Assembly: GCA_014529385.2 (NCBI GenBank)
Contig: CM043959.1
Coordinates: 49,359,122 to 49,423,121, forward strand
Origin: Adiantum capillus-veneris
Lineage: Eukaryota; Streptophyta; Polypodiopsida; Polypodiales; Pteridaceae
Length of the DNA: 64,000 bases
Reading direction: 5' to 3'
Made by a program: the position numbers and the translations under genes. Below are positions 44,361-56,532 of the stretch, piece after piece. The notes below the pieces were generated by a model. The model made no database searches. It saw only the letters and a list, made by a program, of their open reading frames with translations, and was not told where the DNA came from. Positions within the stretch are counted from its first letter, which is position 1, and each line of letters starts with the position of its first letter.

Positions 44361-46628
44361 TTATTTTTGTTTTTCTTTGTTTTTGGCGCTTATAGCTGCT
44401 TTGTAACTCTTGTATACCTGTATACCTCCCCCCTTCCTAGTCTGAGTCCTCCCGGACGAGTATGAAGTGTCTGTGGGCGAAGCATTGTAGTTGTTTTGGT
44501 CATAAGTTCCCAATGCAATTGCAGAGCGATGATACAGCAGTCTTTCCAATAAAGCTGCTCTTTGTTTGATTGAAGGATTGGTGGTCGGGTTTTGGATTGG
44601 TTTTGGCACTTCGGTAGCAGAATCAGTAGATGGATTCTTCTTCACTTTGTTGTTCTTTTTCACAATCCAAATCTGCTTCCGCTTTGCTTGTGCTTGCCAC
44701 AAACTCTTTGCGACCCAAACCTGCTTTGTTTTTTGTGTTGATTTCCTCGCCTTGAAATACCTAGGAGTTTTCGTTGATTGTACTGAAGGGAGTTCCTGTT
44801 TACAAATCTTTGGGATCCAAATTTGCTTGCTATGGCTTTGTGCCGTCATGAACTTCTTTGGAATCCAGATCTGTTTCACTGTCCTTGATTGTCTGGAATC
44901 ACTTTGTTGTCTGGTATTGAAGACTCTGTTTTCCACCTTTGTGTTCTCTGGCACAACCTTTTTTGGTCTCCATACCAACTTTGACTCCGTTTTTGTCCAA
45001 GGCTGATCTGTTATATTATTGCTTGTCTTCCTTATCCACTGTTGAGAATTCCTCGTCGAAGAGTAATCCAGTTGTATAGAAACTTTTGGTTGCCATTGCT
45101 TCTTCTTTTTCTCTGGTTTTTGTTTACCTTTGTCTTTGGATTCGTCCTTTGGAGTTGGCTCTTCTCCTTTGGTGAACTTAACTGATTGACTTTCACCTTC
45201 GTATTTGATAAGCACTGATTTAGAACTCCAGTCAATCATTGCATTGTATTGCCTCTGCCATGGTTGTCCTAGCAACAATGGTTGTTGTGTAGCTTGGTCT
45301 TCAACCACGTAAAACATATGCGGATACACATACTGGTTAATCTGTATATGTAAAACTGTGCATCCGACAGTTTTGATTGAATTCTCAGAGTAACTCTTTA
45401 ACTCTTGCTTGGCAGTTTGTAGTTTAGTGTCATTTGTCAATTGTCTATACAAACTGAGTGAAAGTAGGTTAGTTTGAGCTCCTGAATCCAATAGTGCTTT
45501 GGCTTTGATTTGGTTGGTTCCTACTTTGCATTCAATGATGGGTTCTTCTTTGTCATTATCCATTTCTGTTATACTGACTGCGTTTATTCGTATTGCTCCT
45601 TCATTGCGCTGTTTCTGACGCAGTAGTCTTCTTTTCTCCATTCTTTCCTTCGCCTCGGCTTGCGCTTCCTCCACAATCTTTTTCTTTTTCTGGACACGCA
45701 GCTTTTCTTGATGTATTTTGAGAAGCATGTCTTGGGTTAGCGGTAAAAGATACTTTTTCACTCTGCATCCACTAATCCAATTGGGCATTTCTTCTCCGTC
45801 TAATGTAGCAAGCTTGACGGCTCCACTTGGTGATAGATCTTCAATCACCAGAGGTCCCATCCCTCGCTTTTTAAGCTTCTTAGCATGCTGTTTCAGAGTG
45901 TAAACTAGGACATAGTCCCCAACCTTAAACTCTTTAGTCCGCACATGCTTATCAAAAAATTCCTTTTGTCGCCTGTTTTGAGCGTAGATAGAAGCTACTG
46001 CTTTTAGGCGAAACTCATCTAGCTTTTCCAGGTCATCTATTCTATCAGAAAGCTCGTGCCCTGTCCACTCTAGATCCTTAGCCACCCTTAAGGTTGAAAT
46101 CAAGAATTCTATTGGTAAGATAGCATTTAGCCCAAAAACCATGTTATATGGGGTCGTTCCTATTGATGTTTTATATGCTACCCTATATGCCCATAATGTT
46201 GAATGCAACTTCTGGTCCCAGTCAGTTCTCGACTCAGATACAATCTTCATGAGGACCGTGCATATGGTTTTGTTTGTTGCTTCAGCTTGTCCGTTTGCTT
46301 GTGGATGATACGGGGCTGATTTCCTATGGATTACCATGAATTCATCTAGAAGGATCTCTATCACTTCATTTATAAAATGTGTGCCTCGATCACTCACAAT
46401 TTCTATTGGCAATCCATATCGTACAAAGACGTATTCATATAGAAATTGTGCCGTGGTCTTGGCATCTGCTTTTTGAGTTGCCTTTGCTTCGACCCACTTT
46501 GTTAGATAGTCTATAGCCACAATGATGTATTGTGCATGAGTCTTATATGCAGGAGGTGAAATGGGTCCGACATAATCAATCCCCCATTTTGCAAAATCTC
46601 TTGCTCCCATCATTGGTCTAAGCGGCAT
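44361..46628 (-). pseudogene. pol: Integrase core, second protease-like domain and basic tail (element B)
   Basis: The 755-residue segment continues the polyprotein frame. The catalytic triad is Asp18 (GIDYVG), Asp80 (SDRGTHF) and Glu116 (GQAEATN), an exact DD35E spacing, followed by the integrase C-terminal part with a GMGPLVI motif near residue 245. A retropepsin-like domain has its active-site Asp at residue 381 (LLDSGAQTNLL) and LLLGQPWQ near 450. The tail is strongly basic with a run of short Trp-Ile-Pro blocks. It ends after the internal polypurine tract (44425-44437), which is read through as coding sequence here. Upstream the frame is open to the TAG at 46659. Confidence 0.9.
44425..44437 (-). 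other. Internal polypurine tract (element B)
   Basis: Reverse-strand GGAAGGGGGGAGG, one base different from the internal tract in A and from the 3' tract at 39105-39116. It is inside the last 40 codons of the polyprotein. Confidence 0.65.
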
Positions 46629-46658
46629 ATCATCTCTTTTAAGTGGTACTTTGGTCCG

Positions 46659-47114
46659 CTAACAGTCATCGCACCGTTTAACGTATTCCTCAGCGTCCAT
46701 ATGTAATGTTGGCCACCATATTCCTGCGGCTAAGACAAGTTTTGCTGTCTTATCACCTGAGAAATGGCCTCCACCTACTCCTTCATGAGCTTGCTCTAGG
46801 ATTATCACATACTCAGACTCTGATGCGCAAATCCTAAGCTGGTTGTCTTTACCTCTCTTATAGAGTTGATCTCCTATTAAAGCGTAATCTCTAGCTTCTG
46901 TCTCTACAGATTTCTGACGAGCTTTTGACTTTCCTTCTGGGAAAGTTCTATTTGTCAGATATTCAACAATATATTGACTCCATTCTGGAGCGATCGTTAT
47001 CTGATATAATGTTGAATACTCTGATGGCGGTTTTGATGAACATACAATACATACAGTGACATATTCATGTACGCTTTCTTTCATTCCTGGCCAATAGACT
47101 CCCAATTGTAACAA
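46659..47114 (-). pseudogene. pol: Second H2C2 zinc-binding domain of the integrase (element B)
   Basis: This frame holds the end of the first module (CIVC), a linker (TNRTFPEGKSKARQK), and then the complete second module (AHEGVGGGH, WWPTLHMDAEEY, CDDC). It lies between the TAA at 47136 (TCA in A) and the TAG at 46659 (GAG in A), in the same frame as the neighbouring segments. Confidence 0.85.
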
Positions 47115-47135
47115 ATTCCTATATGTGTTCCTTCT

Positions 47136-50100
47136 TTAACAATGAAATGCACATTCCTGAACATGTGCTTCGCGCAGATATATATTATATTCCTCAGGAT
47201 TGATGCATAGTCGTAAAACATGATCATTCCCCAATTGATACAATCTTCCTGCAACCAATTGAAGATTCTTGGATTGCTGAATAGCAATATGTTTCTGGTT
47301 GTATTCTCTTCTATCAAACTCTCCTCCATAGGTTAATAGGTTAACGACATTTTGAGACCACTTCGGTATCATTTCTATGTTGAACAAGTACGCATCTGGC
47401 ATGTCGTCATCTACTCCTATAGGGTCTTCTCCATTCGTCAATCGCGAAAGATGATCAGCTCTAAGATGTGTTTTTCCTTTCTTTACTACTACCATGAAGT
47501 CGAATTCCAGTAAGATAATGAACCATCTCACTATTCTCCCGGTATTGCATGGTTTATTCACTAGGTAGAGCAAGGCTTGGTGATCCGTAAAAAACACAAA
47601 CTTGTTGGCTAGAAGATAATGCCGAAATCTTTTCACAGCATATATCATTCCTAATCCCTCTCGCTCTGTTGTGGTGTAATTCTTCTCTGCATTGTTGAGC
47701 TGTCGACTGGCGTAACAGATAGGAAAATCCATGTTTCCTTCTTCTGGCTGAGCCAGAATGCATCCTATTGCATATGCCGAAGCATCTATATGCACATGGA
47801 ATATCTTCTCCCAATCTGGTGATTTCAAGACTGGAGCAGTAATGAGTGCCTCTTTCAATTTCTTGAACGATTCCTCACACTCCTCTGTCCATTCAAAGTT
47901 CACTATTAGCCTGTAAAGTGGTTGGCCTATTATAGCGTACATGTAAATGAATCGTCTATAATATCCACAATGTCCCATAAAGCTCTGTACTTGTTTCGCA
48001 TTGGTTGGTCTAGGCATATCCACTATAACTTTTATCTTCTCTAAATCCGTGGATATTCCGTTTTGTGAGACAATATGTCCCAGAATTCTGCCCTGTCGAA
48101 CCATAAACACACATTTCTCAGGATTGAGACAAATGCAATATGTCCTACATTTCTTAAATACTTTCCTTAGGTGTTCTAGATGCTCATCTCTCAGAAGAGA
48201 ATGTACACATAAGTCATCCATGTATATTTCTAGAAACAACCTTAAGTATTCTTTGAAAGCATGCGTCATCAGCCTCTGGAAGGTTGCTGGAGCATTGGTT
48301 AGACCAAAAGGCATAACCCTATAAGCATAGATTCCCCACTCAGTTGCAAAAGCTGTTTTATGTTGATCTTCCAGTGCTATGGCTAGCTGGTTATATCCTG
48401 AAAAACCATCAAGAAAGGAGTAGGCTGTTTTCCCTGATACACGCTCTAGAACATGATCAGTTATCGGCAGGGGATAATTGTCCCTGATTGTTGCAGCATT
48501 CACTTTCTTTAAGTTGACACACACTCGGAGTTTTCCGTTCTTCTTGGGTACTACCACAATCGGAGATACCCAATCGGTGTGTTCAATCTCGTATATGAAT
48601 TCAGCTTCCATTAGCTTATCTATCTCTTCTTTGATTCGCTTAGCAAAAGTATCATTATATGTGTATGGTCTCTGTCTGCTAGGCTTTGCGTCTTGTTTCA
48701 GTGGGATTGTGTGTTGGCATATCGATGGGTCAACTCCCTTTAAGTCTTTATAAGACCATGCAAACACATCCCTATACTCTCTGAGAAGACTCAAAAGTCT
48801 CTCTTCCTCGCCTGGAGACAAATCTGTGGCTATGTACACCGGTCTAGGTGTCTCACCTGGAGCTGCTAAATCAACTTTTTTTGCATCCTCCGGTCCGTCA
48901 TAAGATTCGCTCTCCCTTCTCTCTCGAATAGGTTGGGTTAATACCACCTTCCTATCCTCTATTGTGAATTTCCTATAGTGAGAGGGAACATCTATGTTTT
49001 CCTTGATTTTGGCGTTTTCGTCCTCTCCACTCTCAATTTCTGTCGTCCAAACTTCTTTCAGAGTTTTCTTGAGCTCTCTGTACTTGTTTCTACGTTCTAG
49101 CTTGGGCTCCGTGTGTTCTCTGTTGCGCTTGTTCTTTTCTGATTTTTCAGTTTCAGTTTTCGTTCCATTCCTTTGAACTCGATTTCTTGAGCCTCTTTTG
49201 TCTTTTTGTAAGCTCTTTTGGTCATTGCCTCTCATTCTTCTAGAAATCTTGTCCTTAACACAATCTTCCGCCTTTACTATCATTAGGAATTGATTTTTTC
49301 CTCTTATTCTAAGCATCGGATTGGTTCTAACCCCCTTTGTTTTTTTCTTTGCTCTATAGCGTTTCTGGCGTTGTTTAGTTTGGTTCGGAAAATCATAAAA
49401 TCGGACATCCGTTATAGTTTCTTCGTTTCCGCTTGAATTGTCCGTTAACTCGTTGTCTGCTTCATTTCCCCACTCAAGATGATCGGGAATGTCGTGAAAC
49501 ACCTCCTCTTCATCTTCCTTTTCAAGTGTATCGTTCTTTTCAGTTTCTTTTTCGAGTACAATTCTCAACATGAAGTACGGAACCACGTCGTACCCGTCCT
49601 TGTCGCAAAATTTTGTTGTGGGACCATCCGGAATTGCACAAACATCTAGGGTTGCTAGAATGTGTGTCCATTCTAATGGTTCAAGCGTGTTCTCTGGAAA
49701 GGGTTCTCCTATATAAGTTTCGTCTTCGATAGCCCTTTCTAAAACACATTCTTCTCGTTTCAGACTTCCACATTTCAAAGCTCCACACATCCATAACTCC
49801 TTGGGTTTACCTAACCAAGCTGGAAATTTGGATCCCGCCAAAGTAGCTGAATCAAACTCCTCCACCGGTGTTCGGTTCACATCTTTGTAGCTATGGTCTT
49901 TCAGGTTCACACGTGTAGTGGTTTCTATATTTCTCAGGTATATGTGATCGTAGCCCCAATCTTGGACCATTTTCAACTGTCTCATGAATGGTCTTCCCAA
50001 TATGATATCATAGTTATTCTCCTTGCCAAAATCGACAATAGCGAAAGTATGTTCGTATTCAATGCCGCAAGAAGTCACTACAACTTTCTCTAATAACCCC

Positions 50101-50879
50101 ATAGGTTTCTCCATGTGTCCATCTGCTAATTGGAGTTTCAACCTAGTCTTCCTTATTGCTGGTTTCCCCCATTTTTTCCAGATTTCTTTTGTAGCAATGG
50201 CTACCCCAGCTCCGCTGTCTAGTATTGCCATCGTGTTCACTCCTTGGAATTCAACTGGTAAGGTTGTATTCCCCTCTTCACCTTCGCAATACTCTCCGAC
50301 CTTGTTTAAGGGTACAGGCTTAGCATTCTTTTGTGGTTTGCTCAGCTCTTGTATACCCTCTTTCAGTCTCGATGTTGGGTCTTTTATCCCGAATTTCTCC
50401 AAGCATTTTCCTACAGTGGTCCACATATGTGGTCTTAGCCGCAAAAGCTCAGCTAGAGTGATAGTGCATGTCATTGGTGTTGACAAGATCTCTATCAATC
50501 CTTGCGAGTCCATGACTTTTTCTGATGAGATTCTTCGTGAGGGAAGTGCTCTAATCTCGGATTTTGCTTCATACTCTCCTAAGTATGAAGGTAAGGTATT
50601 CAGTGAATGAGGTTTGCTCTCCATTGTTCTAACAGAGCCCCCATCTCCCCAGTAAGATTGCAGATCCAAGTCCACTTGAGATCTTGCCTCAAATTCCACT
50701 ATGGGAGGATTCCTGATGTCCTTTTCCCAATTCGTCTGATTAGGTTGGCAACTTAGCTCGTTTGCAAAGTTTGCCTCTCTCACTTGTTTCCAAAATTCAT
50801 TGTAATCCTCATCGCTTCCGTAAGACCTCTGTATGACTGGATGAAAACTCTCTATCTCCTGATCGGTTGTGTTCAGCAC
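47136..50879 (-). pseudogene. pol: Protease, RT, RNase H and first integrase zinc-finger half (element B)
   Basis: 1247 residues without interruption, the longest intact piece of the polyprotein. Protease active-site Asp at residue 221 (ILDSGAG), IILGRPFM near 300. RT: DGFSGYNQ, MPFGLTNAPATF, YMDD at 886-889, LGHIVSQ. RNase H Asp at 1032 (HIDASAYAIGC), with Glu in TTTEREGLG and Asp in FFTDHQALL. The domain order protease-RT-RNase H-integrase is normal for Ty3/gypsy. It then enters the first H2C2 module (HVQECAFHC) and stops at a TAA at 47136. The first Met at 50879 is not the native start; the frame continues upstream. Confidence 0.93.
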
Positions 50880-50957
50880 TATGCGGTCATCCTTGTGTGT
50901 ATGTTCAGGCTTTTGTGCACTGGGAGTCTTTTCAGCTACCCGTGAAACGACAGTCTC

Positions 50958-51185
50958 TTACTGAATTGGGTTTTCCGTTGCACAATTCATTGTTTCTCTT
51001 GGTGGTTCTAATAATAAGGCTTGCGCAGTCTCGATCATTCTTTGGCACATTTCAAGTCTCTGCTTTTCCAATTTCGCGTTTGGGTATGTCATCCACCTCT
51101 GTTCTTGTGTTTGGTTGTTCTTTAACCTAGCTTCGTAAGCTCTCATCAGTGTGTCCAATGGTTTGTGAACTTTGTCGACCAGCAC
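50958..51185 (-). pseudogene. gag: Gag C-terminal piece (element B)
   Basis: Matches residues around 558-630 of the A Gag frame (VDKVHKPLDTLMRAYEARL). It is bounded by in-frame TAA codons at 51228 and 50958, both CAA in A. Same frame as the segments before and after. Confidence 0.85.
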
Positions 51186-51398
51186 TGATCCCCCTGAGCT
51201 TAAGCTCGTTGTTTCTTTGATACTCTTTTATTTCGTTCTTTCCGGGCTCATCTCTCGTTTCCCGTTTTGACTCTCAAGTTTTTTTAATCTATCTTTAGTT
51301 CGCTTTAGTTCCTCAGCTAGAATAGCGTCTTCACGTTCTTTTCTCAACTTCATGCGTGCTTTTCTAGCTTTCCATGTGTTTCTCTGACTCCGTGGTCC

Positions 51399-53141
51399 TT
51401 AACTAACCACTTCAGTCGCTAACTTTCCATTCTCAGGTTCTCTAGTGGTTTTCTTAGCTTGAGCTCTAGTAACAACTTGCGTTGGTATCAGAGTTTCATT
51501 TTCAGACCCACTGCTGGTAGGAATAGTTTCTAGCATATTCAATGTCGTCTTTTGCACTTTGTTTGGATTCTTTGAACAATCTTCAATGAAGTGAGTAACC
51601 CCACACTCAGTGCAATAAGCGTTAATTCTAATGATTTCCGTATGTGGACAAACATTCATCAGATGGTCACCTCCACACTTGTAACAGGGTCCTAGTGTTG
51701 GTCTTGGTCCCACTTGATTCGTCCTTTGTGGATAGGATGGTCTTTGTCCTGTTAACCCTCCATGAGCTATGAACATCAATGTTCTTGCGTCCAAATTGTA
51801 TCTCTCTTCATCAGAAGCACTTGTAACTGTTGGTGTTCCAACATTCCCAATCATGCCCCATGGTTCTGGTTGTTTGGGTTCTTCTGGTGGGTAATACACA
51901 GTTGGAGACATGTGTGCACCAGATTCTTCGTAATAGGCTTGAACAGGCACTAGGGCTTGTTCTTCCTGATTCTCTAAGGTTGGTGCATATCTAATGCCCA
52001 CTGGTCTTGCTCCTGGTAAAGGCGGTTGTTGTCCCAATACCGGTTGCGGTCTTTCGATCCCCATAGGTCCTGGTACATTTCCCGTTGGGTATCGAGGTAC
52101 TGGATGTACCTGAGGTGGTGCTAATTGAGCAGGAGGTGCATACTGACGCTCCCTTACATACCCTTTGTTGTAATAGCACTCTTCTGTTGGATGGTTTGTC
52201 CATTTTTGTTCAATAGCACACCATTTCAGTGTTTTTGGCAATGGTTTTTGGTATGGTGCCATCCTTTTTAGAGCATCTTCTATCATTTGCTCTACATTTG
52301 GCATGGTTGTTGTTTGAACATTCTTTTTAGTGGTAGTCTCGCTCGCTACGGAGGAAGAGCTACTGGATGCAAAATATGTATCCGCTGACACCTCTCCATA
52401 AACCGTACAGTTATCCACTAAGTACAATGCTTCTCTCGTTACTTGCTTGAAACTTGTACAAGCTTTCAAGTGCAAGTCCTTCTTGAGAGTGTCGTTTCTC
52501 AATCCCTCAATAAAGAGAACCGATAGTCTGTCATCTTGTGGTCGTTCACGTACTGGACATCTCTCAATGTATTGTTTGAAGCAAAGTGAAGCTTCCTTCA
52601 CTTTTTCGTGTTCTCTCTGTTTAAAAGCATATATTTGTGAGACCGTATTGTGCTTAATCCCTCGTTTTGAGAATTCCTCAGCAAACTCTCTTAGCAAATG
52701 GTCAATGTCCTGGAATCCCCCTATGTTCAGTGGTTGAAACCATATCAATGCCGTACCTTCTAGAGTAAGACCAAATCCCTCGTATTGTGTATGGAAATCT
52801 GTTATCTGCTCAGCTCTTAAGACTTGCTTAAAGAGTGACACATGTGCATACGGATCTCCTGAACCACCATACTTTTTTGGCATACACTTCGCTACTTGAG
52901 ATGGTCTCATACATCTATGGTCTGCTACCAATCTCATTGCTCCTGTGTCCCGGTTAAAGCTTTCTCTAGCATCATGGACTTCATGGGTTACCCTTGTCGG
53001 TTCCCCTGCCCTGAATCTACTACTAGGAGGTAAATGTGATGGTTCCGCTTCGAACCTTGGACCTGGAGTGGTATACGTGGGGATTGGAACTGCACTACCT
53101 CGATTCGTATCCATTGACTCTCTGGAATGTAATGATCCCAT
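51399..53141 (-). pseudogene. gag: Gag with two zinc knuckles (element B)
   Basis: Starts MGSLHSRESMD; the Gag domain (WFQPLN, FAEEFSKRG, YAFKQREHE, FIEGLRND) spans about residues 95-220, then a Pro/Gln linker and the knuckles (CYKCGGDHLMNVC, CTECGVTHFIEDC), both C-x2-C-x3-H-x4-C. It ends at a TAA (51399) where A has CAA. In the 5' direction the same frame is open through 15 more codons to the TAG that closes the leader ORF, so Gag may be made from its own ATG or by reading through that TAG. Confidence 0.9.
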
Positions 53142-53186
53142 TGGTACGGGCTTCGAGTACTGAGGTTGACTGAAAGAGTCAGCAGC

Positions 53187-54074
53187 CTAAGTTCTTTGTC
53201 CTCCTGTCGTCATTGGGTTTTGCCCTCCATTTGTTGGTGCTGGTCTTTGTGAGCTAGAAGTAACATAATACTGATGTAGTGGTCCCCCAAAGTATGTATA
53301 TCCTTCTAATTCTTTCTTGCCCATTGTTGAGTATTGCCTGCCATACTTGTCGTAAGCGGCAATTTTCACTTCCGATCCCTCTGTGTAGGTAAAGGCATAA
53401 AATCTTTTTTGGTCTGTCAACTCTCCGGTGTAGGGTTCTTCACATCTATAATAGAGATCTTGCTCCCCATTATTATATTTGTATAGCCCCACATAGATGT
53501 TATCAGTGTTGATCCTTGTAGTTTCATTCTCTCTTCTTAACCTCGCATTAGGGAAGTTCATTATTGGTGCCTTCTCCTCAAGTTCTTCATCTACTTTGGC
53601 TTTGGTGCCCATCAATCCCCACTTGTCCACAATGTTAGGGTTTAGGACTACCAAGTACATGGTACCCTCGTCACCTAGATATCTATCTCCGCTATAGCTC
53701 ACAGGCACTAAGTCCTTGAACTCACTAGGTCTCTCCTCTATCTTTACACAATAGCGATCCATTCCATCTTTGTAGATCTTGGCACCTTGCTCATTGTCGT
53801 ACTGATATTTTATGAACAATAGCTCCATTGTGGCGGAAGGGTTTGATGATCCTGCTGCCATATTTTCTCTGTTGTTGAGGTTCAAGTGTTCCAAGTGTTC
53901 GGTGAAAATCTCGTAAGATCTCTCCGAAGAAGTATCAGAAACACTTCCTTCAAAGATCGGCTCTAATGGTTGCACCCAACTTTGGTTTACACTTCCCTCG
54001 GTTGATATGACGCTTGCTTGTTTCCCTTGTTTTGGTTGGTTATTCTGGAGATTCCTGCCCGATCTCAAATTCAT
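53187..54074 (-). CDS. Leader ORF upstream of Gag (element B)
   Basis: 295 residues from the ATG at 54074 (MNLRSGRNLQN); the codon before it is TTG. I recognise no known domain. It has a Ser/Glu-rich N-terminus, a compact middle (YCVKIEERPSEF, TMYLVVLNPNIVDKWG, YVGLYKYNNGEQDLYYRCEEPY), and ends PTNGGQNPMTTGGQRT before a TAG. It is in the same frame as Gag, 15 codons apart. Ogre-type elements also carry an ORF before gag, so the arrangement is known in the wider group, but I cannot say whether the proteins are related. The element A copy lies outside the window. Confidence 0.75.
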   Translation of the reverse strand: MNLRSGRNLQNNQPKQGKQASVISTEGSVNQSWVQPLEPIFEGSVSDTSSERSYEIFTEHLEHLNLNNRENMAAGSSNPSATMELLFIKYQYDNEQGAKIYKDGMDRYCVKIEERPSEFKDLVPVSYSGDRYLGDEGTMYLVVLNPNIVDKWGLMGTKAKVDEELEEKAPIMNFPNARLRRENETTRINTDNIYVGLYKYNNGEQDLYYRCEEPYTGELTDQKRFYAFTYTEGSEVKIAAYDKYGRQYSTMGKKELEGYTYFGGPLHQYYVTSSSQRPAPTNGGQNPMTTGGQRT

Positions 54075-55477
54075 CAATTCCCCTCAAGGACTTTAACTTT
54101 TCCGTCTCGGCAACTTGTTTTCCTCAAGTTTTTGTGGTCAGAATTGATCCAAACTGATTGATACTTGGTCAATTGTTTAATCTTGTCAGTTGGACAACTT
54201 CTGTTTCATCAAGTGAGAATTTTGTTGCAGTTATGCTGAAAAAGACATTATACGCGTATGATGTCTTTTTTCACAGATTTGGACTATTTTGGTTATGCTC
54301 ACTCTGAGTAGCCCCCTTATGCTCTGTCCACTCACAAAATTCAGTTTGAACTCGGTTTGAGCAAGTTATGGCTAATTTAGGCTTTTCTTGGCAATTTTCC
54401 GCTTTTGACTTGTTTTGGGTCAATTGTGATCCAAATGGGATGAAACTTGAAATATAACCTCTAGACAACTATTACAATGGATCTGTGTTGGCAAAGTATC
54501 AAAATATGTCCAAAATTAGGTCAAAGACATCATACGCGTATGATGTCTTTTTCATCAATTTGGGTCAAGACTTGATATTTATGCTTTATACAGTGCTTGT
54601 AACAATCCTGTCAGGTCAGATATCAAAAATAAGTAGTGGATGTGCTAAAAGACATTATACGCGTATGATGTCTTTTGTCCCAGATTTTGACTATTCTTGG
54701 TTTTAAGCCTTCTCCAATGTTTACAATTGAGTTTCAAGTGTTTTTGTCAGGTTTGAATGTAAAAACAAGATCTGAATCCAAAATTTCCTATTCTTTGCGT
54801 TTCTTGGACTCCGACTTGTCTTTTCGGGTTTCTTTGAGTGTTAATGCTCTTGTTTTAAGTTGAAATTAGGGTATAACCCTCCTTTTGAACACTCTGGTAA
54901 AGTCAAAATTTCTGTTTTGGTCTCTGTTTGGTCATTTAGACATCATACGCGTATAATGTCTAAAGTTGCAGATTTCCAGTTTTTTGGCACAGAATCCTTC
55001 CTAAAGCTTTCTCAAGTGCTCAGCAACTCCCAGATACACAGAAAATTTCTCTGACTTTTGTTTATTGCAAGTTTCACTACTAACTCGACGGTTTAGTGAT
55101 CTAACATGCAATCAACCATATCAAGCAAATACTCCAATGATTACTAGCTCTAGATCAGGATCAAATGAAGTCCTACCTAAGCTATTCCTAATCATAAAAT
55201 GGGTTTGGTAATTGTGATTTTAAAGAGATCCACTGCCACTCACGGACTAGCAAATTCTTCTTCTATCAACAACTACTCAACACCAACAAAACAACAAACC
55301 AATCTAAGCTAAACTAAAAATACTGTCAACACGGAAGACCCAGGAATACCCCACTTCCTAGTATCTCTCGAGATCTTCGGAGTCCACCACTCCTAGATCT
55401 TTTCTAACTAAAATATACAAAGTAGTTTATACGACTCACCTCGTAGGATTAGTCTAAGGTCACCTACTTAGGGCTCT
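54075..55477 (-). other. 5' leader of element B
   Basis: Between primer site and leader ORF, 1.4 kb without a convincing ORF. It contains four palindromes and several short T/A-rich words shared with the 3' spacer. It probably carries packaging and dimerisation signals, an inference from position. Confidence 0.75.
54244..54960. repeat. Four copies of the 22-bp palindrome in the 5' leader of B
   Basis: At 54244-54265, 54526-54547, 54651-54672 and 54939-54960; the second is exact, the other three have one mismatch. Distances 282, 125 and 288 bp repeat the pattern of the spacer in A (285, 134, 283). Confidence 0.95.
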
Positions 55478-55497
55478 CGTACCCGACAGCGGCGCCA
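55478..55497 (-). other. Primer binding site of element B, tRNA-Asp type
   Basis: The reverse strand reads TGGCGCCGCTGTCGGGT two bases after the LTR end. It is complementary to the 3' end of plant tRNA-Asp (from memory of that tRNA) with about three mismatches. Minus-strand DNA synthesis would start here. Confidence 0.85.
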
Positions 55498-56123
55498 AAT
55501 GTTTGGGCGGTTACGCCGCCAGCGGAAGCTAAATAGCGAGAACTCAACCAACAATAGAATTTGTCAAACAAGGACGAAGCTTGACCCGCAGGCGCATGGA
55601 AACAACTAGGTGGGTGTCAAATCACCTACTCGACCTTCTAATGACAATCACTACTAAGGAAATCAAATCTAAGTTCTAAAATACGCAAGTGACTGAAATC
55701 CGTACTACGAACGAATGCTATACGAAATAGGATCTAGAATCATTGAATCGATCTCAAACTCAAGGGGAAGTCTATGCACTAGGTAAGAACAACACCCTAA
55801 AGACTTGAACTGCAAAATCAACCTATAACCACTCCGTGCGGTAAACGCGTATGAAGACAGGCCGAAAAATACAGGTGATCGAAACTTGACCCCGATGGTA
55901 CTAATGTGTAGCTCTACTCGTTGTGGTTCTATAGATATGTTGCACGCTCTATTCCGACACACGAGTTGGAAGAAAACTCACACCGAAGCTCGTAGGAACT
56001 TACCACACATAGAAGCCGATAGAACGCACTCTTGGTATCAGTGCGTAGCTCTCGCCGTTGCTAACACAATGGCGGTGTCGCTTCTCCAATGGCGGCTCCG
56101 TAGCTCGCGTAGCAAGTAGATAA

Positions 56124-56240
<117 letters not shown>

Positions 56241-56310
56241 ACACAGTCACGGCGCTCAAAAACTCACTTTGATTAATAAACTGAATCCCTTAGGTTACAA
56301 AAACTTTGGC

Positions 56311-56317
56311 TTATATA
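56311..56317 (-). promoter_or_regulatory. Putative TATA box of the element B promoter
   Basis: The reverse strand reads GGTATATAAGCC. Transcription would start about 30 bp downstream and run into the GA tract. The 3' LTR has the same word. Confidence 0.6.
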
Positions 56318-56527
56318 CCTCAGCCTTGGAGGTGAGAACATCTCTAACTAATTACATCAGCAAGTGAAATTACTTCGGGATTACAAGCTGGAAACTCAAT
56401 TGAGTCCCGTTACTTAATGAATGGCTCAATTCAAAATCAATGTCGTAAAGACATTTATTACAATCAATGGTTACAAAAATGATGAGTGTGAGCAAAAATG
56501 TGGGTGTGATCCTCTGCTGGCTCAACA

Positions 56528-56532
56528 ACCCC
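56528..56532. other. Target-site duplication of element B, right copy
   Basis: ACCCC, identical to 38108-38112. Confidence 0.93.

Noticed and set aside
44361..54074. Stops as sites of U-to-C RNA editing, which is known in organelles of ferns and hornworts
   Set aside because: That editing acts on organelle transcripts. These are nuclear repeats and the stops differ between copies, so mutation is simpler.
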